From positions 1,497,001 to 1,561,000 of the forward strand of contig NZ_CP024848.1 of the NCBI RefSeq assembly GCF_003352005.1: 64,000 bases of DNA, given 5' to 3'. Every line of letters begins with the position of its first letter. Position 1 is the first letter of the stretch. Positions 9,932-18,403 of the stretch are shown piece by piece. Position numbers and translations under genes: made by a program. The notes under the pieces were generated by a model. It had not been told where the DNA came from. It saw only the letters and a list, made by a program, of their open reading frames with translations, and made no database searches. This DNA comes from Oceanobacillus zhaokaii. GTDB lineage: Bacteria; Bacillota; Bacilli; Bacillales; Amphibacillaceae.

Positions 9932-10873
9932 CTAATTACTTACAAGGCTTACAATGAAATAAAGAAATGGAATTGTAATGATACATAATATTGTAGTTAA
10001 TAGTACACCCATTGATGCAAAAAAAGTGTCAGCGCCATACTTTTGTGAATAAATTGAAATTGTTGGGGCAGAGGGCATTCCAGATACAACAGCACCAATA
10101 ATCAGTATTGGAAATGGTACAGACAAAGCAGCAAACGGGAGTAATAATAAAGGAATTAGAATAAGTCTAGTTACTGCTGACTTCCATAAATAGATATTTT
10201 TTATCATTATGATTAATTCTTTATATTTTACATTTGCCATTAGGCTTCCAATTAGCAACATGGAAAGTGGAATGGTCATTTTTCCGACAATTTCTAAACC
10301 ATCGGAAATAACAACGGGAAAACTTATCGGCAATAGGAAAATTAACACTCCTGTAAGGGTGGAGAGAATGCCTGGATTCAAAAATATGCTTTTCCAGTTG
10401 ATCATAGTTGTATCTTTACTAAACAGATATATTCCATAAGTCCATATAAGAACTAAGTAACATAGGTTGAACATCGTTAAATATATAATGCCTTGCTCCC
10501 CTAAAAGAATAAAGCTGATGGCATAACCGATAAACCCTTGATTCCCAAAAATTATCAGACCTTCATAGACACTTTTTTGTTTGTCTGAAAGCTGTGAGTG
10601 TCTTCTCATCCAATATGCAATAAAACAAGAAATAATAAGTACATATAGTGACATCGAAATAAGCCAGATAAATTCTTTTGCTAAGTTAATGGAAAAAGAG
10701 ATATCAAGAGAGAACAAAATGAGAGCAGGCAATGTAATATATAGAATTAGCTGTGTTAAAACATCGTTCGCATTTTCGTTTAGAATTCCTGTTTTCCTAA
10801 CGATAAACCCCAATGAAGCAATTCCATACATCATAAACATTTCCTGCAAAAATGCTCCTATAGCCAGAACCAT
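9932..10873 (-). CDS. AEC family (auxin efflux carrier-type) membrane transporter
   Basis: This is a polytopic cytoplasmic membrane protein of 313 residues with about ten helices arranged as two repeats, as in the AEC/malate permease family. The start at 10873 is chosen because GGGGGG stands six bases upstream; a longer frame from 10948 lacks a ribosome binding site. Bacterial members export or import organic acids or amino-acid derivatives, and the substrate cannot be read here. It is monocistronic, next to a minus-strand general-stress-like gene. Confidence 0.85.
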   Translation of the reverse strand: MVLAIGAFLQEMFMMYGIASLGFIVRKTGILNENANDVLTQLILYITLPALILFSLDISFSINLAKEFIWLISMSLYVLIISCFIAYWMRRHSQLSDKQKSVYEGLIIFGNQGFIGYAISFILLGEQGIIYLTMFNLCYLVLIWTYGIYLFSKDTTMINWKSIFLNPGILSTLTGVLIFLLPISFPVVISDGLEIVGKMTIPLSMLLIGSLMANVKYKELIIMIKNIYLWKSAVTRLILIPLLLLPFAALSVPFPILIIGAVVSGMPSAPTISIYSQKYGADTFFASMGVLLTTILCIITIPFLYFIVSLVSN

Positions 10874-10995
10874 GAAGATCCCCCCTGGTTCACTGTATGA
10901 AACAATAACCCAGCATGTTAATTGAGTGAACTTATGAAGAATGGTCAATTACTTAGCTATAAGTAATAAACCGAGCAGTCAAGCTCGGCTTGTTA

Positions 10996-11418
10996 TCACA
11001 ATTCTAATATTTTCGGTTCCGTGCCCTTTTTATTCATCAAGCTTATTTGAATCGGCGTAATCTCTAACACAATATAATTAGGATCTTCCGGTCCCTCAAA
11101 CCAATTCTCCATATATGGATTCCACAATTCCTTTTTTAGTTCCTTAGAATCGGAAATTTGGATTTTTCCTTCGTACTCGACATATTCATCACCGAATCCT
11201 TCTCCTTCATAACCTAAGAGAATATGCGTAAAGGGATTTCCTTCAATTTCTTCAACTTTGTGGGTTTGCTTACTTGTAGCTGTATAAAGGTTTAGCCCAT
11301 TTCGGGAATATGTCATATATCTTGAATGTGGTTTATTTTGTTGGACGGTTGCCATCGTCCCAACTGAACTGTTCTGCAAAATATTCTCAATCGTTGCTTT
11401 AACTTCTGGTTGACTCAT
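10996..11418 (-). CDS. Pyridoxamine-5'-phosphate-oxidase-like general stress protein (YdaG/GSP26 type)
   Basis: This is a 140-residue flavin-binding split-barrel protein. The sequence (GTMATVQQNKPHSRYMTY, then LYTATSKQTHKVEEI) resembles the general stress protein 26 / YdaG group, which binds FMN or a related cofactor. The ATG at 11418 is favoured because AAAGGAG lies just upstream; an ATG seven codons earlier has none. No SigmaB promoter is obvious. The exact reaction is unknown. Confidence 0.85.
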   Translation of the reverse strand: MSQPEVKATIENILQNSSVGTMATVQQNKPHSRYMTYSRNGLNLYTATSKQTHKVEEIEGNPFTHILLGYEGEGFGDEYVEYEGKIQISDSKELKKELWNPYMENWFEGPEDPNYIVLEITPIQISLMNKKGTEPKILEL

Positions 11419-11563
11419 ATAACTGCACTCCTTTAACAATTTAAATTTACATTATTCCTTAATGGTTAATTGTATGTAGCACAATATATTTATTTGTCCT
11501 ATTTGTAATTTTAGAAAAAATAGTAGAATTATCCATGAAGAAAGTGGGTTAGATAAGGATATA

Positions 11564-11587
11564 AGGCCATACAATAGTGTATGGCCT
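11564..11587 (-). terminator. Terminator of the yuzA-like gene
   Basis: A perfect hairpin pairs AGGCCATACA with TGTATGGCCT and lies just past the stop at 11595 on the minus strand. Confidence 0.8.
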
Positions 11588-11594
11588 AAACTAG

Positions 11595-11903
11595 CTAAAG
11601 ATCTCTGTCCTGTTTTTCAACGCTTGAAAAGTCGGTTTCTTCACCTAACTCAGTACCATAATTTAAGTTTCTTTTTTGACTGAAATTATCTCTGTTACTA
11701 TCTTTTTCCTCCATTGGATCAAATAAGATAGTTAAACAATATAAACCACTTAATCCGACTAGGCCGTAGACAATTCTTGCTAATACAGCATCCTGACCAC
11801 CAAAAATTGAAGCAACCAAATCAAATTGGAAAAATCCAATGAGTCCCCAATTTATCGCACCTATAATAACTAGTGCGAGGGCAATACGTTTTAATGTATT
11901 CAT
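11595..11903 (-). CDS. yuzA: DUF378 membrane protein, YuzA-like
   Basis: This is a 102-residue inner-membrane protein. The DUF378 core NWGLIGFFQFDLVASIFGG is near residues 19-37, between two hydrophobic helices (residues 5-27 and 43-60). A hydrophilic acidic tail of about 40 residues extends beyond the usual DUF378 length. The function is unknown. GGAGG-type bases precede the ATG on the minus strand. Confidence 0.85.
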   Translation of the reverse strand: MNTLKRIALALVIIGAINWGLIGFFQFDLVASIFGGQDAVLARIVYGLVGLSGLYCLTILFDPMEEKDSNRDNFSQKRNLNYGTELGEETDFSSVEKQDRDL

Positions 11904-11956
11904 ACTTTTTACCTCCGTAAAAATTTTAGTTAATAGTATATCTTTGTACAGTGACC

Positions 11957-12130
11957 TTAGCGATGTTCGACTAAATCAATGGTTCCTAACACAACATGTG
12001 CTAACCCAAAGCCTATTATCGAACCAGTAAGCATTGGTTTCATGTTTCTATTGTTCCGTAATGCAATTCCAGTTGATGCAACAGCTGTTTCTAGAACTGT
12101 TGGAATTAAACCCTCTCTTACTTTTGCCAT
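11957..12130 (-). CDS. Small hypothetical protein (57 aa)
   Basis: This short frame runs from ATG at 12130 to TAA at 11957. The product begins MAKVREGLIPTVLETAVAST and has a glycine-rich hydrophobic segment (MLTGSIIGFGLAHVVLGTID) near its C-terminus, looking like a small membrane-associated protein. The ribosome binding site is weak. The absence of stops and the sensible amphipathic composition favour a real gene. No function can be given. Confidence 0.55.
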   Translation of the reverse strand: MAKVREGLIPTVLETAVASTGIALRNNRNMKPMLTGSIIGFGLAHVVLGTIDLVEHR

Positions 12131-12270
12131 AAATAACCCGTGATTTGAAAAGAATTATTATTATCTTTTGCCATAATAAATTATTTATACCGAGATGTTG
12201 AAGATAATCAGTAAATTTAATGGAAGTAGGTGGACAAAATGGTTATCGATCAAACCTCAACATAAGAAAA

Positions 12271-12295
12271 GGGATGCAGCTATGAACCACATCCC
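12271..12295 (-). terminator. Terminator of the DUF3243 gene
   Basis: On the minus strand GGGATG pairs with CATCCC across a 13-base loop, followed by TTTTCTT. Confidence 0.75.
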
Positions 12296-12303
12296 GCTTT
12301 GTA

Positions 12304-12561
12304 TTAATGGGCTTTTGAGTTTTTAACTAGGTTTATCATTGTACTGGCCAAAACCTGCTGTTGATTCTCATCGGCTGAATTCCATAGATCGGCTAGTAAT
12401 CTTTGCTCACCATTTTTCGGTTCTACATTAGCTGCAAGGTAGTCTCCAATTTCAGCTGCTATGGAGTTCATTATACCTTCGCTCATTCCATTATCTTGTG
12501 CCTGTTGAAGGCGGTTTCCTAGGAAATCTTTCCACGTTTCAAAATTATCAAGTACTGACAA
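12304..12561 (-). CDS. ymfJ: DUF3243 protein, YmfJ-like
   Basis: This is an 85-residue, mostly helical soluble protein matching the DUF3243 (YmfJ) family in length and in the FETWKDFLGNRL and LADLWNSADENQQ segments. It starts at a TTG with AAGGAGGG at the right distance; no ATG competes. The function is unknown. It is monocistronic and has its own terminator. Confidence 0.8.
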   Translation of the reverse strand: MSVLDNFETWKDFLGNRLQQAQDNGMSEGIMNSIAAEIGDYLAANVEPKNGEQRLLADLWNSADENQQQVLASTMINLVKNSKAH

Positions 12562-13157
12562 AGCTATCCCTCCTTAGTAATTTAGTGATGAAATAAATAT
12601 TTGGGAGCGCCCATGACTTGCTGCCTAATTGCAAGTATAAAGATCAGCTCTTGACTCTTATTGTGCAGATATTTTACATAATTATTCACACGTTTTCACT
12701 AGCTATTCTTTTGCAGACAATACATTGGTATAAAATGAAAAAAGTAGAAATAATATAATGACTGAGCGAACAGATTAATGAAAAACATTAAACATTCAGG
12801 TAAGAACGGGAACCGGATGCCATATGTTTAAGATTAAACAAATTATATTATTGTCATTAAAATGCTTCTAGTTAAGTTATATTAACGTTTCCATCCAAAA
12901 GCCAAGAAGAAAAATGAAAAATGAACGAGTAAAAAATGTTAAAAGAAAGTCCGGGAAAAAAGAAAACAGCATTTAGGTGAGGAAGCATAAACATAAGCGG
13001 CCATCAGGTTTCTGGTTGGCTGCTTATGTTTAATTATTACTGGGATATTCCATCAAAATAAAATCCATTTCCTATAATCTAATCATTTTTTACCATTCAA
13101 ATCAGCTCTATTTTCCGATATACTAGATTCATACATAAATAGAGGAGATTGATAAAC
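12562..13157. other. Intergenic gap with an orphan strong hairpin
   Basis: No protein gene of normal size is visible. A strong inverted repeat at 12988-13032 (AAACATAAGC..GCTTATGTTT) looks like a terminator, yet no gene precedes it on the plus strand except a lysine-rich 20-codon frame at 12914-12976 with a weak ribosome binding site. A short transcript ending there is possible. Confidence 0.5.
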
Positions 13158-14369
13158 ATGGGGAAAAGACAACGTATGATTTGTACATATATGATGATTC
13201 TCCTTTTCAGTATGCTTTTACCAATTACAAGTTACGGTGAAGAGGCAGAACCTGCAAGTGAACATGAAGAAAGACAAACGAATATCAAATTGTTGGATGC
13301 TGAGCAATCGATGAAACGTTTTACATTTGATTCTGGGTATGATTTTGAATATCCTGATGCGGTCCGAGGGATTTATGTTACGGGAAACTCAGCTGGTGGC
13401 AGTCGGTTTGAATCATTAGTAGACCTTGTAGATACGACAGCTTTAAATGCAATGGTCATTGACATCAAAGAGGATCATGGTAATTTAACTTTTAAACCGG
13501 AGGAAGGATCGCCGTTCGCAGATATTGCGATGAATTATATATCTGATCCAGAATCTATGATGAAAACATTGGAAGAAAAGCAGATTTACCCAATTGCTAG
13601 AATTGTAGTTTTCAAAGATTCTGTTCTTGCAAAGGAAAGGCCGGATCTATCATTTACTGAAAACGGTAAGGTTTGGGTGAATAATCGTGGAGAAGCATTT
13701 GTTAATCCCTTTGAAAAAGAAGTTTGGGAATATAATGTAGAAATTGCAAAGATAGCCGCCAAAATGGGATTCAAGGAAATTCAATTTGATTATGTGCGCT
13801 TCCCAGAAGGCTTTGAAACAAAAGACGAACAATTCCAGTATTCGCAGGGTGACTACGCAGATTCTGAATTAAGTAATATTAAAAAACGTGTAGAGGCAGT
13901 ATCTGATTTTGTTGCATATGCCAGGGAAGAACTTAAGAACTATGATGTTGACGTTTCCGTTGATATCTTTGGTTACGCTGCAACCATTGAAGAGGCACCA
14001 GGAATTGGGCAAAATTTCTCGAGGATCGCAGAAAATGTTGATGTTATATCATCGATGATTTATCCAAGCCATTGGACGACTGGGTATTTTGGTCTTGAGA
14101 ATCCAGATGAGGAGCCATATCGCCTTGTTAAAGAATACTCTAAAGTGGAAAATGAAGTTCTAGGTGCACTGGAAACACCGCCAGTTTCAAGACCATGGCT
14201 GCAGGATTTTGAAGCTCCGTGGTTATATAGTGGGGCAACAAAACAATATAGTAAAGCAGAAGTCGAGGATCAAATAAAGGCCTTGTATGAGAGTGGGATA
14301 GATGAATTTCTACTATGGAATGCAGGAAATACGTACACAGAAAATGTGGATTATCTAATCGGTAAATAA
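13158..14369 (+). CDS. Secreted putative glycoside hydrolase (DUF4015 type)
   Basis: This 403-residue exported protein has a signal peptide (MGKRQRM, a hydrophobic core and a likely cleavage after SYG near residue 28). The body matches the DUF4015 putative glycoside hydrolase family: AVRGIYVTGNSAGG, the MVIDIKEDHGNL strand, FDYVRFPEG and VDIFGYAA. The aligned acidic residues (Asp and Glu at strand ends) fit a TIM-barrel glycosidase. The ATG at 13158 has AGAGGAG well placed; the TTG at 13149 overlaps the site. The substrate is unknown and may be a cell-wall or biofilm sugar. Confidence 0.83.
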   Translation: MGKRQRMICTYMMILLFSMLLPITSYGEEAEPASEHEERQTNIKLLDAEQSMKRFTFDSGYDFEYPDAVRGIYVTGNSAGGSRFESLVDLVDTTALNAMVIDIKEDHGNLTFKPEEGSPFADIAMNYISDPESMMKTLEEKQIYPIARIVVFKDSVLAKERPDLSFTENGKVWVNNRGEAFVNPFEKEVWEYNVEIAKIAAKMGFKEIQFDYVRFPEGFETKDEQFQYSQGDYADSELSNIKKRVEAVSDFVAYAREELKNYDVDVSVDIFGYAATIEEAPGIGQNFSRIAENVDVISSMIYPSHWTTGYFGLENPDEEPYRLVKEYSKVENEVLGALETPPVSRPWLQDFEAPWLYSGATKQYSKAEVEDQIKALYESGIDEFLLWNAGNTYTENVDYLIGK

Positions 14370-14377
14370 AATAAATT

Positions 14378-14404
14378 GCAGGTCTCTTATAATGGGACCT
14401 GCTC
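14378..14404 (+). terminator. Terminator-like hairpin after the glycosidase gene
   Basis: GCAGGTCTC pairs with GGGACCTGC; only a weak T-rich tail follows. Confidence 0.6.
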
Positions 14405-14448
14405 TTATCTAGAAAAATATAGTTATACTTAATGTTAGGAGTTTAATA

Positions 14449-15021
14449 ATGAACTGGTATGAGAAGCTGAATAAATATTTTCCGATTGAAGAAATGAAAT
14501 CTAAGCAGCATATGGAATTGCTATTAGAAGATACGAATGGCCATTATCAAAAAGATGAAAGTCCAGAGCATGTGATGATGTATGCAGAGTTTGATACTTG
14601 TATCTTTATTGATTATCTATGGGTGTCAGCGGAAACAAGAGGACAAGGAACGGGTCATAAATTGATTGAAAAGCTAAAGAAAAAGAAGAAGCCAATCTTA
14701 CTTGAAGTTGAGCCCGTTGATCCGAATGAAATAGATACGGAAAAAAGACTTAAATTTTATCAAAGAGAAGGATTTAAACATGCAGCGTCCATTATTTTCC
14801 AGAATCGTTCCTTTCAAACAAAAGAGATCGCACCACTGGAAATATTGTATTGGTCAGTAGAAAATGAAGGACAGGCCTTTATTTTTGAACAGATGAAGAA
14901 GATTTACCAATCTATCCATAGTTATAAATCAATAGAGATTTATGGTCGAGAATTGGGCGATGTTGAGGAAGTTTTACAGCTAGATAAAAATCGAATTACC
15001 AGAAATCTACTAACAGTTTAA
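14449..15021 (+). CDS. yjbC: GNAT acetyltransferase YjbC
   Basis: This 190-residue GNAT-fold protein has the acetyl-CoA pyrophosphate loop at ETRGQGTGHKLIEKL (residues about 62-76). A characteristic C-terminal extension follows. It stands directly upstream of spx, as yjbC does in B. subtilis, where the two genes are partly cotranscribed and stress-induced. The substrate is unknown. TAGGAG precedes the ATG. Confidence 0.87.
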   Translation: MNWYEKLNKYFPIEEMKSKQHMELLLEDTNGHYQKDESPEHVMMYAEFDTCIFIDYLWVSAETRGQGTGHKLIEKLKKKKKPILLEVEPVDPNEIDTEKRLKFYQREGFKHAASIIFQNRSFQTKEIAPLEILYWSVENEGQAFIFEQMKKIYQSIHSYKSIEIYGRELGDVEEVLQLDKNRITRNLLTV

Positions 15022-15303
15022 TGAAAAACATTAATAATAGGTTTTCTCAATTAATTTCAATTGGGATGTTTAAATGAAAATACTTTAGGGTAAGGTACAT
15101 AATAGGAAGAAACATTTGTCATCACATTACATTGTTTTTAGAAAAAATCTGAAATTACTAAGGTAAACCTACCTTTTACTTGACAAATGTTGTATACTTA
15201 AATTAAAGGTTATTTAAACTTATTTTAATTTAATAATGGAATAAGTTAACCCATGTTTTATTAAAGTAACATATATACTTTTAGAATGAGGAGTGAAGTT
15301 TTA

Positions 15304-15699
15304 ATGGTAACACTTTATACCTCACCAAGTTGTACATCTTGCAGAAAAGCAAAAGCATGGTTAGAAGAACATGATATCCCATTTAAAGAACGCAATATTT
15401 TCTCTGAACCGCTTTCTTTAGATGAGATTAAGGAAATATTACGCATGACTGAAGATGGAACTGATGAGATTATTTCAACACGTTCAAAGGTATTTCAGAA
15501 GTTAGACGTTAATATCGACCAATTACCGATGAAAAATCTATTCAGTTTAATTCAGCAAAATCCTGGCTTATTAAGAAGACCAATCATACTTGATGAAAAG
15601 CGTCTGCAAGTAGGCTATAACGAAGATGAGATTCGTCGATTTTTACCAAGAACAGTGCGTACTTTTCAATTACGAGAAGCACAAAGAATGGTTAATTAG
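15304..15699 (+). CDS. spx: Redox-sensing transcriptional regulator Spx
   Basis: Spx binds the alpha subunit of RNA polymerase and redirects transcription under disulfide stress. It is 131 residues, with the redox switch CTSC at residues 10-13, the arsenate-reductase fold, and the RRPI motif with the RNAP-contacting arginines. The C-terminus ([10 protein letters not shown]) is the ClpXP-degradation type. The true start is the ATG at 15304 with GAGGAG upstream. A TTGACA box lies at 15180 and an inverted repeat AAGGTA..TACCTT just before it (15160-15175), a possible operator; no good -10 was found. Its adaptor gene spxH is also in this window. Confidence 0.97.
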   Translation: MVTLYTSPSCTSCRKAKAWLEEHDIPFKERNIFSEPLSLDEIKEILRMTEDGTDEIISTRSKVFQKLDVNIDQLPMKNLFSLIQQNPGLLRRPIILDEKRLQVGYNEDEIRRFLPRTVRTFQLREAQRMVN

Positions 15700-15718
15700 A
15701 TTGGATTTTTTGGCAGAT

Positions 15719-15795
15719 AAGAAAGAATAAATTCTTTCTCACTGCATATGCGCAACTAAGGCTGTCGCTAAAAAGCCTGGCTAAGCCTTCTAATA
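15719..15795. repeat. Dispersed repeat, copy A (near spx)
   Basis: This element begins AAGAAAGAATAAATTCTTTC (a small palindrome) and continues CGCAACTAAGGCTGTCGC..AAGCCTGGC..GCC..TTCTAAT. It matches the element at 16936-17016 along its whole length, but the inner stem is decayed here. Confidence 0.7.
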
Positions 15796-15821
15796 AACGC
15801 ATTGATATATTGAAACAGCAT

Positions 15822-15856
15822 AAAACACAGATCTGATCCATGGTCTGTGTTTTTGT
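15822..15856 (+). terminator. Terminator downstream of spx
   Basis: AAACACAGA pairs with TCTGTGTTT and is followed by further T. The rest of the 15700-16227 gap shows only repeat copy A. Confidence 0.75.
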
Positions 15857-16227
15857 GTGCTGCTTCTAATACAGCAGTTATATCTCGTGACAAATAGGTA
15901 GTAATAGTTTAGAATGTAACTTTAATAATATTTAATTACAATATAATAAATGGCAATCATTCATGGTTAAAATTGGATTCTATATATAGGCATATTAATT
16001 TCCAAAATACTGTACGCTAACATACAATAGCAGTAAGCATACGAATATGAATGGTTAGTAATGCAGCAAAGCGGGTATTGTAATACAGAATTCATTCTCA
16101 ATTAAATTAGAAAATGGTAAATTGTCTCTTCCGCCTAACTGTTTATAACAAAAGGAAAGTTACGATAAAAAGTTTAGGAAGAACAAAAGCGCAGGATAGT
16201 TTTCTACGTGAAGGGAGAGAAACAAAA

Positions 16228-16896
16228 ATGGAGATAGAAAGAATAAATGAAAACACAATAAAGTTTTATATTTCTTATATCGATATTGAGGATCTCGGGT
16301 TTGAACGAGAAGAAATTTGGTATAATCGCGAACGAAGTGAACAGCTATTTTGGCAAATGATGGATGAAGTAAATTATAAGGAAGATTTCAGTGTTGAAGG
16401 ACCATTATGGATTCAAGTTCAAGCATTAGAAAAAGGGCTGGAAATCGTGGTTACAAAAGCCAAACTTAAAAATGGTGAGTTACATCCCGATGAATCCTTT
16501 GATGAAGAAACGATTGAAACAATGCTAGAGGATAAATTCGGTAAAAATGTGGAGCATATTCATGAAGATGATGAGGATGACATTACAGAAGAAACTTTAT
16601 GGATCATTGTTGACTTTAATGATTTTGAAGATGTTATTCAGTTAAGTCATTATTTCCAAGACTTTTCGGGTACTATAGAAGATGCACTATATCATTATAA
16701 TGATAAATATTATTTATATATCGGTTTCTCCCAGGATTTACTTGATGACAATGAGCAGGAGAACATCATTAGTCAAGTATTGGAATTTGCCAATGACTCC
16801 GATATGTCAATTCATTACCTTGAGGAATACGGAAAGACTATATTTGAATCAGATACCTTTGCACAGGTTCGTTCATATTTTCCATTACAAGCATAG
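16228..16896 (+). CDS. mecA: Adaptor protein MecA
   Basis: MecA is the ClpC adaptor that delivers ComK, ComS and Spo0A-type targets for ClpCP degradation. It has 222 residues, starting MEIERINENTIKFYISYIDI as in the family. An acidic linker at about residues 95-125 (EDDEDDITEE) separates the substrate-binding and ClpC-binding domains. An upstream in-frame region from 16114 has no ribosome binding site; AAGGGAGAG precedes the ATG at 16228. It lies between spx and coiA as in B. subtilis. Confidence 0.95.
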   Translation: MEIERINENTIKFYISYIDIEDLGFEREEIWYNRERSEQLFWQMMDEVNYKEDFSVEGPLWIQVQALEKGLEIVVTKAKLKNGELHPDESFDEETIETMLEDKFGKNVEHIHEDDEDDITEETLWIIVDFNDFEDVIQLSHYFQDFSGTIEDALYHYNDKYYLYIGFSQDLLDDNEQENIISQVLEFANDSDMSIHYLEEYGKTIFESDTFAQVRSYFPLQA

Positions 16897-16929
16897 ACAC
16901 TCTTTTACAGAAGGGTGTCTATTTTTTTA
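16895..16929 (+). terminator. Terminator of mecA
   Basis: AGACACTC pairs with AAGGGTGTCT and is followed by seven T. The hairpin begins at the mecA stop codon. Confidence 0.9.
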
Positions 16930-16935
16930 GTAGTT

Positions 16936-17016
16936 AAGAAAGTATAAAAACTTTCTTACTACATAAGTGCAACTAAGGCTGTCACCAAAAGGCTTGGTGA
17001 CAGCCAAGTTTTCTAA
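16936..17016. repeat. Dispersed repeat, copy B (mecA-coiA gap)
   Basis: This starts with AAGAAAG..CTTTCTT and contains a perfect stem, GGCTGTCACC with GGTGACAGCC (16977-17004). It is homologous to 15719-15795 and ends only about 60 bp before the coiA start, so it may lie in the coiA leader. Confidence 0.75.
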
Positions 17017-17077
17017 TGTTTTTCAAGCAGGAATTTGTTTTTCTCTGTCGAATTGTTTTATTGACGGAGGTGAATAT

Positions 17078-18271
17078 GTGCTACAGGCAAATACAGCTGA
17101 AGGAAATGCCATTACACTAGCAATGTTGTCACGTGTTGAACTAAAGAAATTAAAGGAAAAGCAACTTAACTTTTATTGTCCGGTATGTAAAGGGAAGGTA
17201 ATTATGAAAGTCGGTTCCAAGGTTATTCCTCATTTCGCACATCACTCGATTATTGATTGTCCTGCAAGTGATGGTGGGGAAGGTAAGTATCATGAGCAAG
17301 GGAAATTATTATTATACAATTGGTTGAAAAGTCAAGAGCTTGACGTTGAATTGGAAGCGTATATCTCAGAAATTAACCAGCGACCAGACATTTTGCTAAC
17401 AATAAATAAACGTAGAATTGCAATTGAATACCAATGCTCTAAAATTCCAATCGAGCAGGTAAAGAAGAGAAATAATGGCTACAAGAAAATTGGTATCATC
17501 CCAATTTGGATATTAGGAGAGAACCGCTTAATCAGGCAATCCGCAAATCATTTTAAACTTGATCAGCTTACCCTTCATTTAACACATCAATTTTCTAAGA
17601 ACACCCCACTTGTTTTATACTACTTTTGCCCAATCACACTAACATTTATCATGATTCAGAATCCATATCTTACGAGAGTCGGCCAAGCATTAGGAAAATT
17701 TAAGATAATGTCTTTAAGGAGAATAAATATAAAAGACCTCTTTATAACGGAAACATTCTCAAGTTTTGAATTATATCAGCATTGGAGGAAAGAGAAAGTT
17801 AAGTTTCGCTTAAAACAGCGAAAGAAATTGTATGGCAATGAATTAGCATGGTTCCAGTGGTTATACTTGAAGGGAACCTATCTTGAATATTTACCATCAA
17901 TTATCCATTTGCCGATTGTCTCCTCGTATCGAATAGTTTCTCCGACCTGGAACTGGCAGAGTAGAATTTGCATTGATCTTTTAGAGCAACTTCCAATTGG
18001 AAACGAATTTTCGCTCCGAAACTGTGAACATCTTCTTAAAAAACAGCTTCTAAAAAAGGAAGCATACCCATTAATCCATTCTAACGACCATCCAATTAAA
18101 CAATATCTCAATCAATTAGAACAACTGAACTTAATAAAACAAACCTCTGCTACAACATATCAGAAGCTGACTGCGATTACCTTTTATAATCACATCGATT
18201 CAGCTTTAAGAGGTGACGAAGAGCTAATCAATAAATTCATTTCGCTTCATAATAAAACTCCAGAGACATAA
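17078..18271 (+). CDS. coiA: Competence protein CoiA
   Basis: CoiA acts during natural transformation, probably on incoming DNA with RecA. The protein has 397 residues from a GTG at 17078 that has GGAGGTG upstream; the frame is open further upstream but there it reads through the repeat. A zinc-finger-like FYCPVCKG motif is near residue 32, then HFAHHS and a PD-(D/E)XK-type nuclease core (RPDILL..IAIEYQCS). Its position between mecA and pepF matches B. subtilis yjbF. It is a little longer than the B. subtilis protein. Confidence 0.88.
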   Translation: MLQANTAEGNAITLAMLSRVELKKLKEKQLNFYCPVCKGKVIMKVGSKVIPHFAHHSIIDCPASDGGEGKYHEQGKLLLYNWLKSQELDVELEAYISEINQRPDILLTINKRRIAIEYQCSKIPIEQVKKRNNGYKKIGIIPIWILGENRLIRQSANHFKLDQLTLHLTHQFSKNTPLVLYYFCPITLTFIMIQNPYLTRVGQALGKFKIMSLRRINIKDLFITETFSSFELYQHWRKEKVKFRLKQRKKLYGNELAWFQWLYLKGTYLEYLPSIIHLPIVSSYRIVSPTWNWQSRICIDLLEQLPIGNEFSLRNCEHLLKKQLLKKEAYPLIHSNDHPIKQYLNQLEQLNLIKQTSATTYQKLTAITFYNHIDSALRGDEELINKFISLHNKTPET

Positions 18272-18403
18272 CAGGCATAAATGAGCAAAAAACGAGCATG
18301 AAACGAATATACTTCGGTATACTAACGAAATAGGGAATATTAAAGGAATTTTTGAATTAAATCTCGAATTAATAATGGTAAAGCTGAATAAGGAGGAACT
18401 ATA

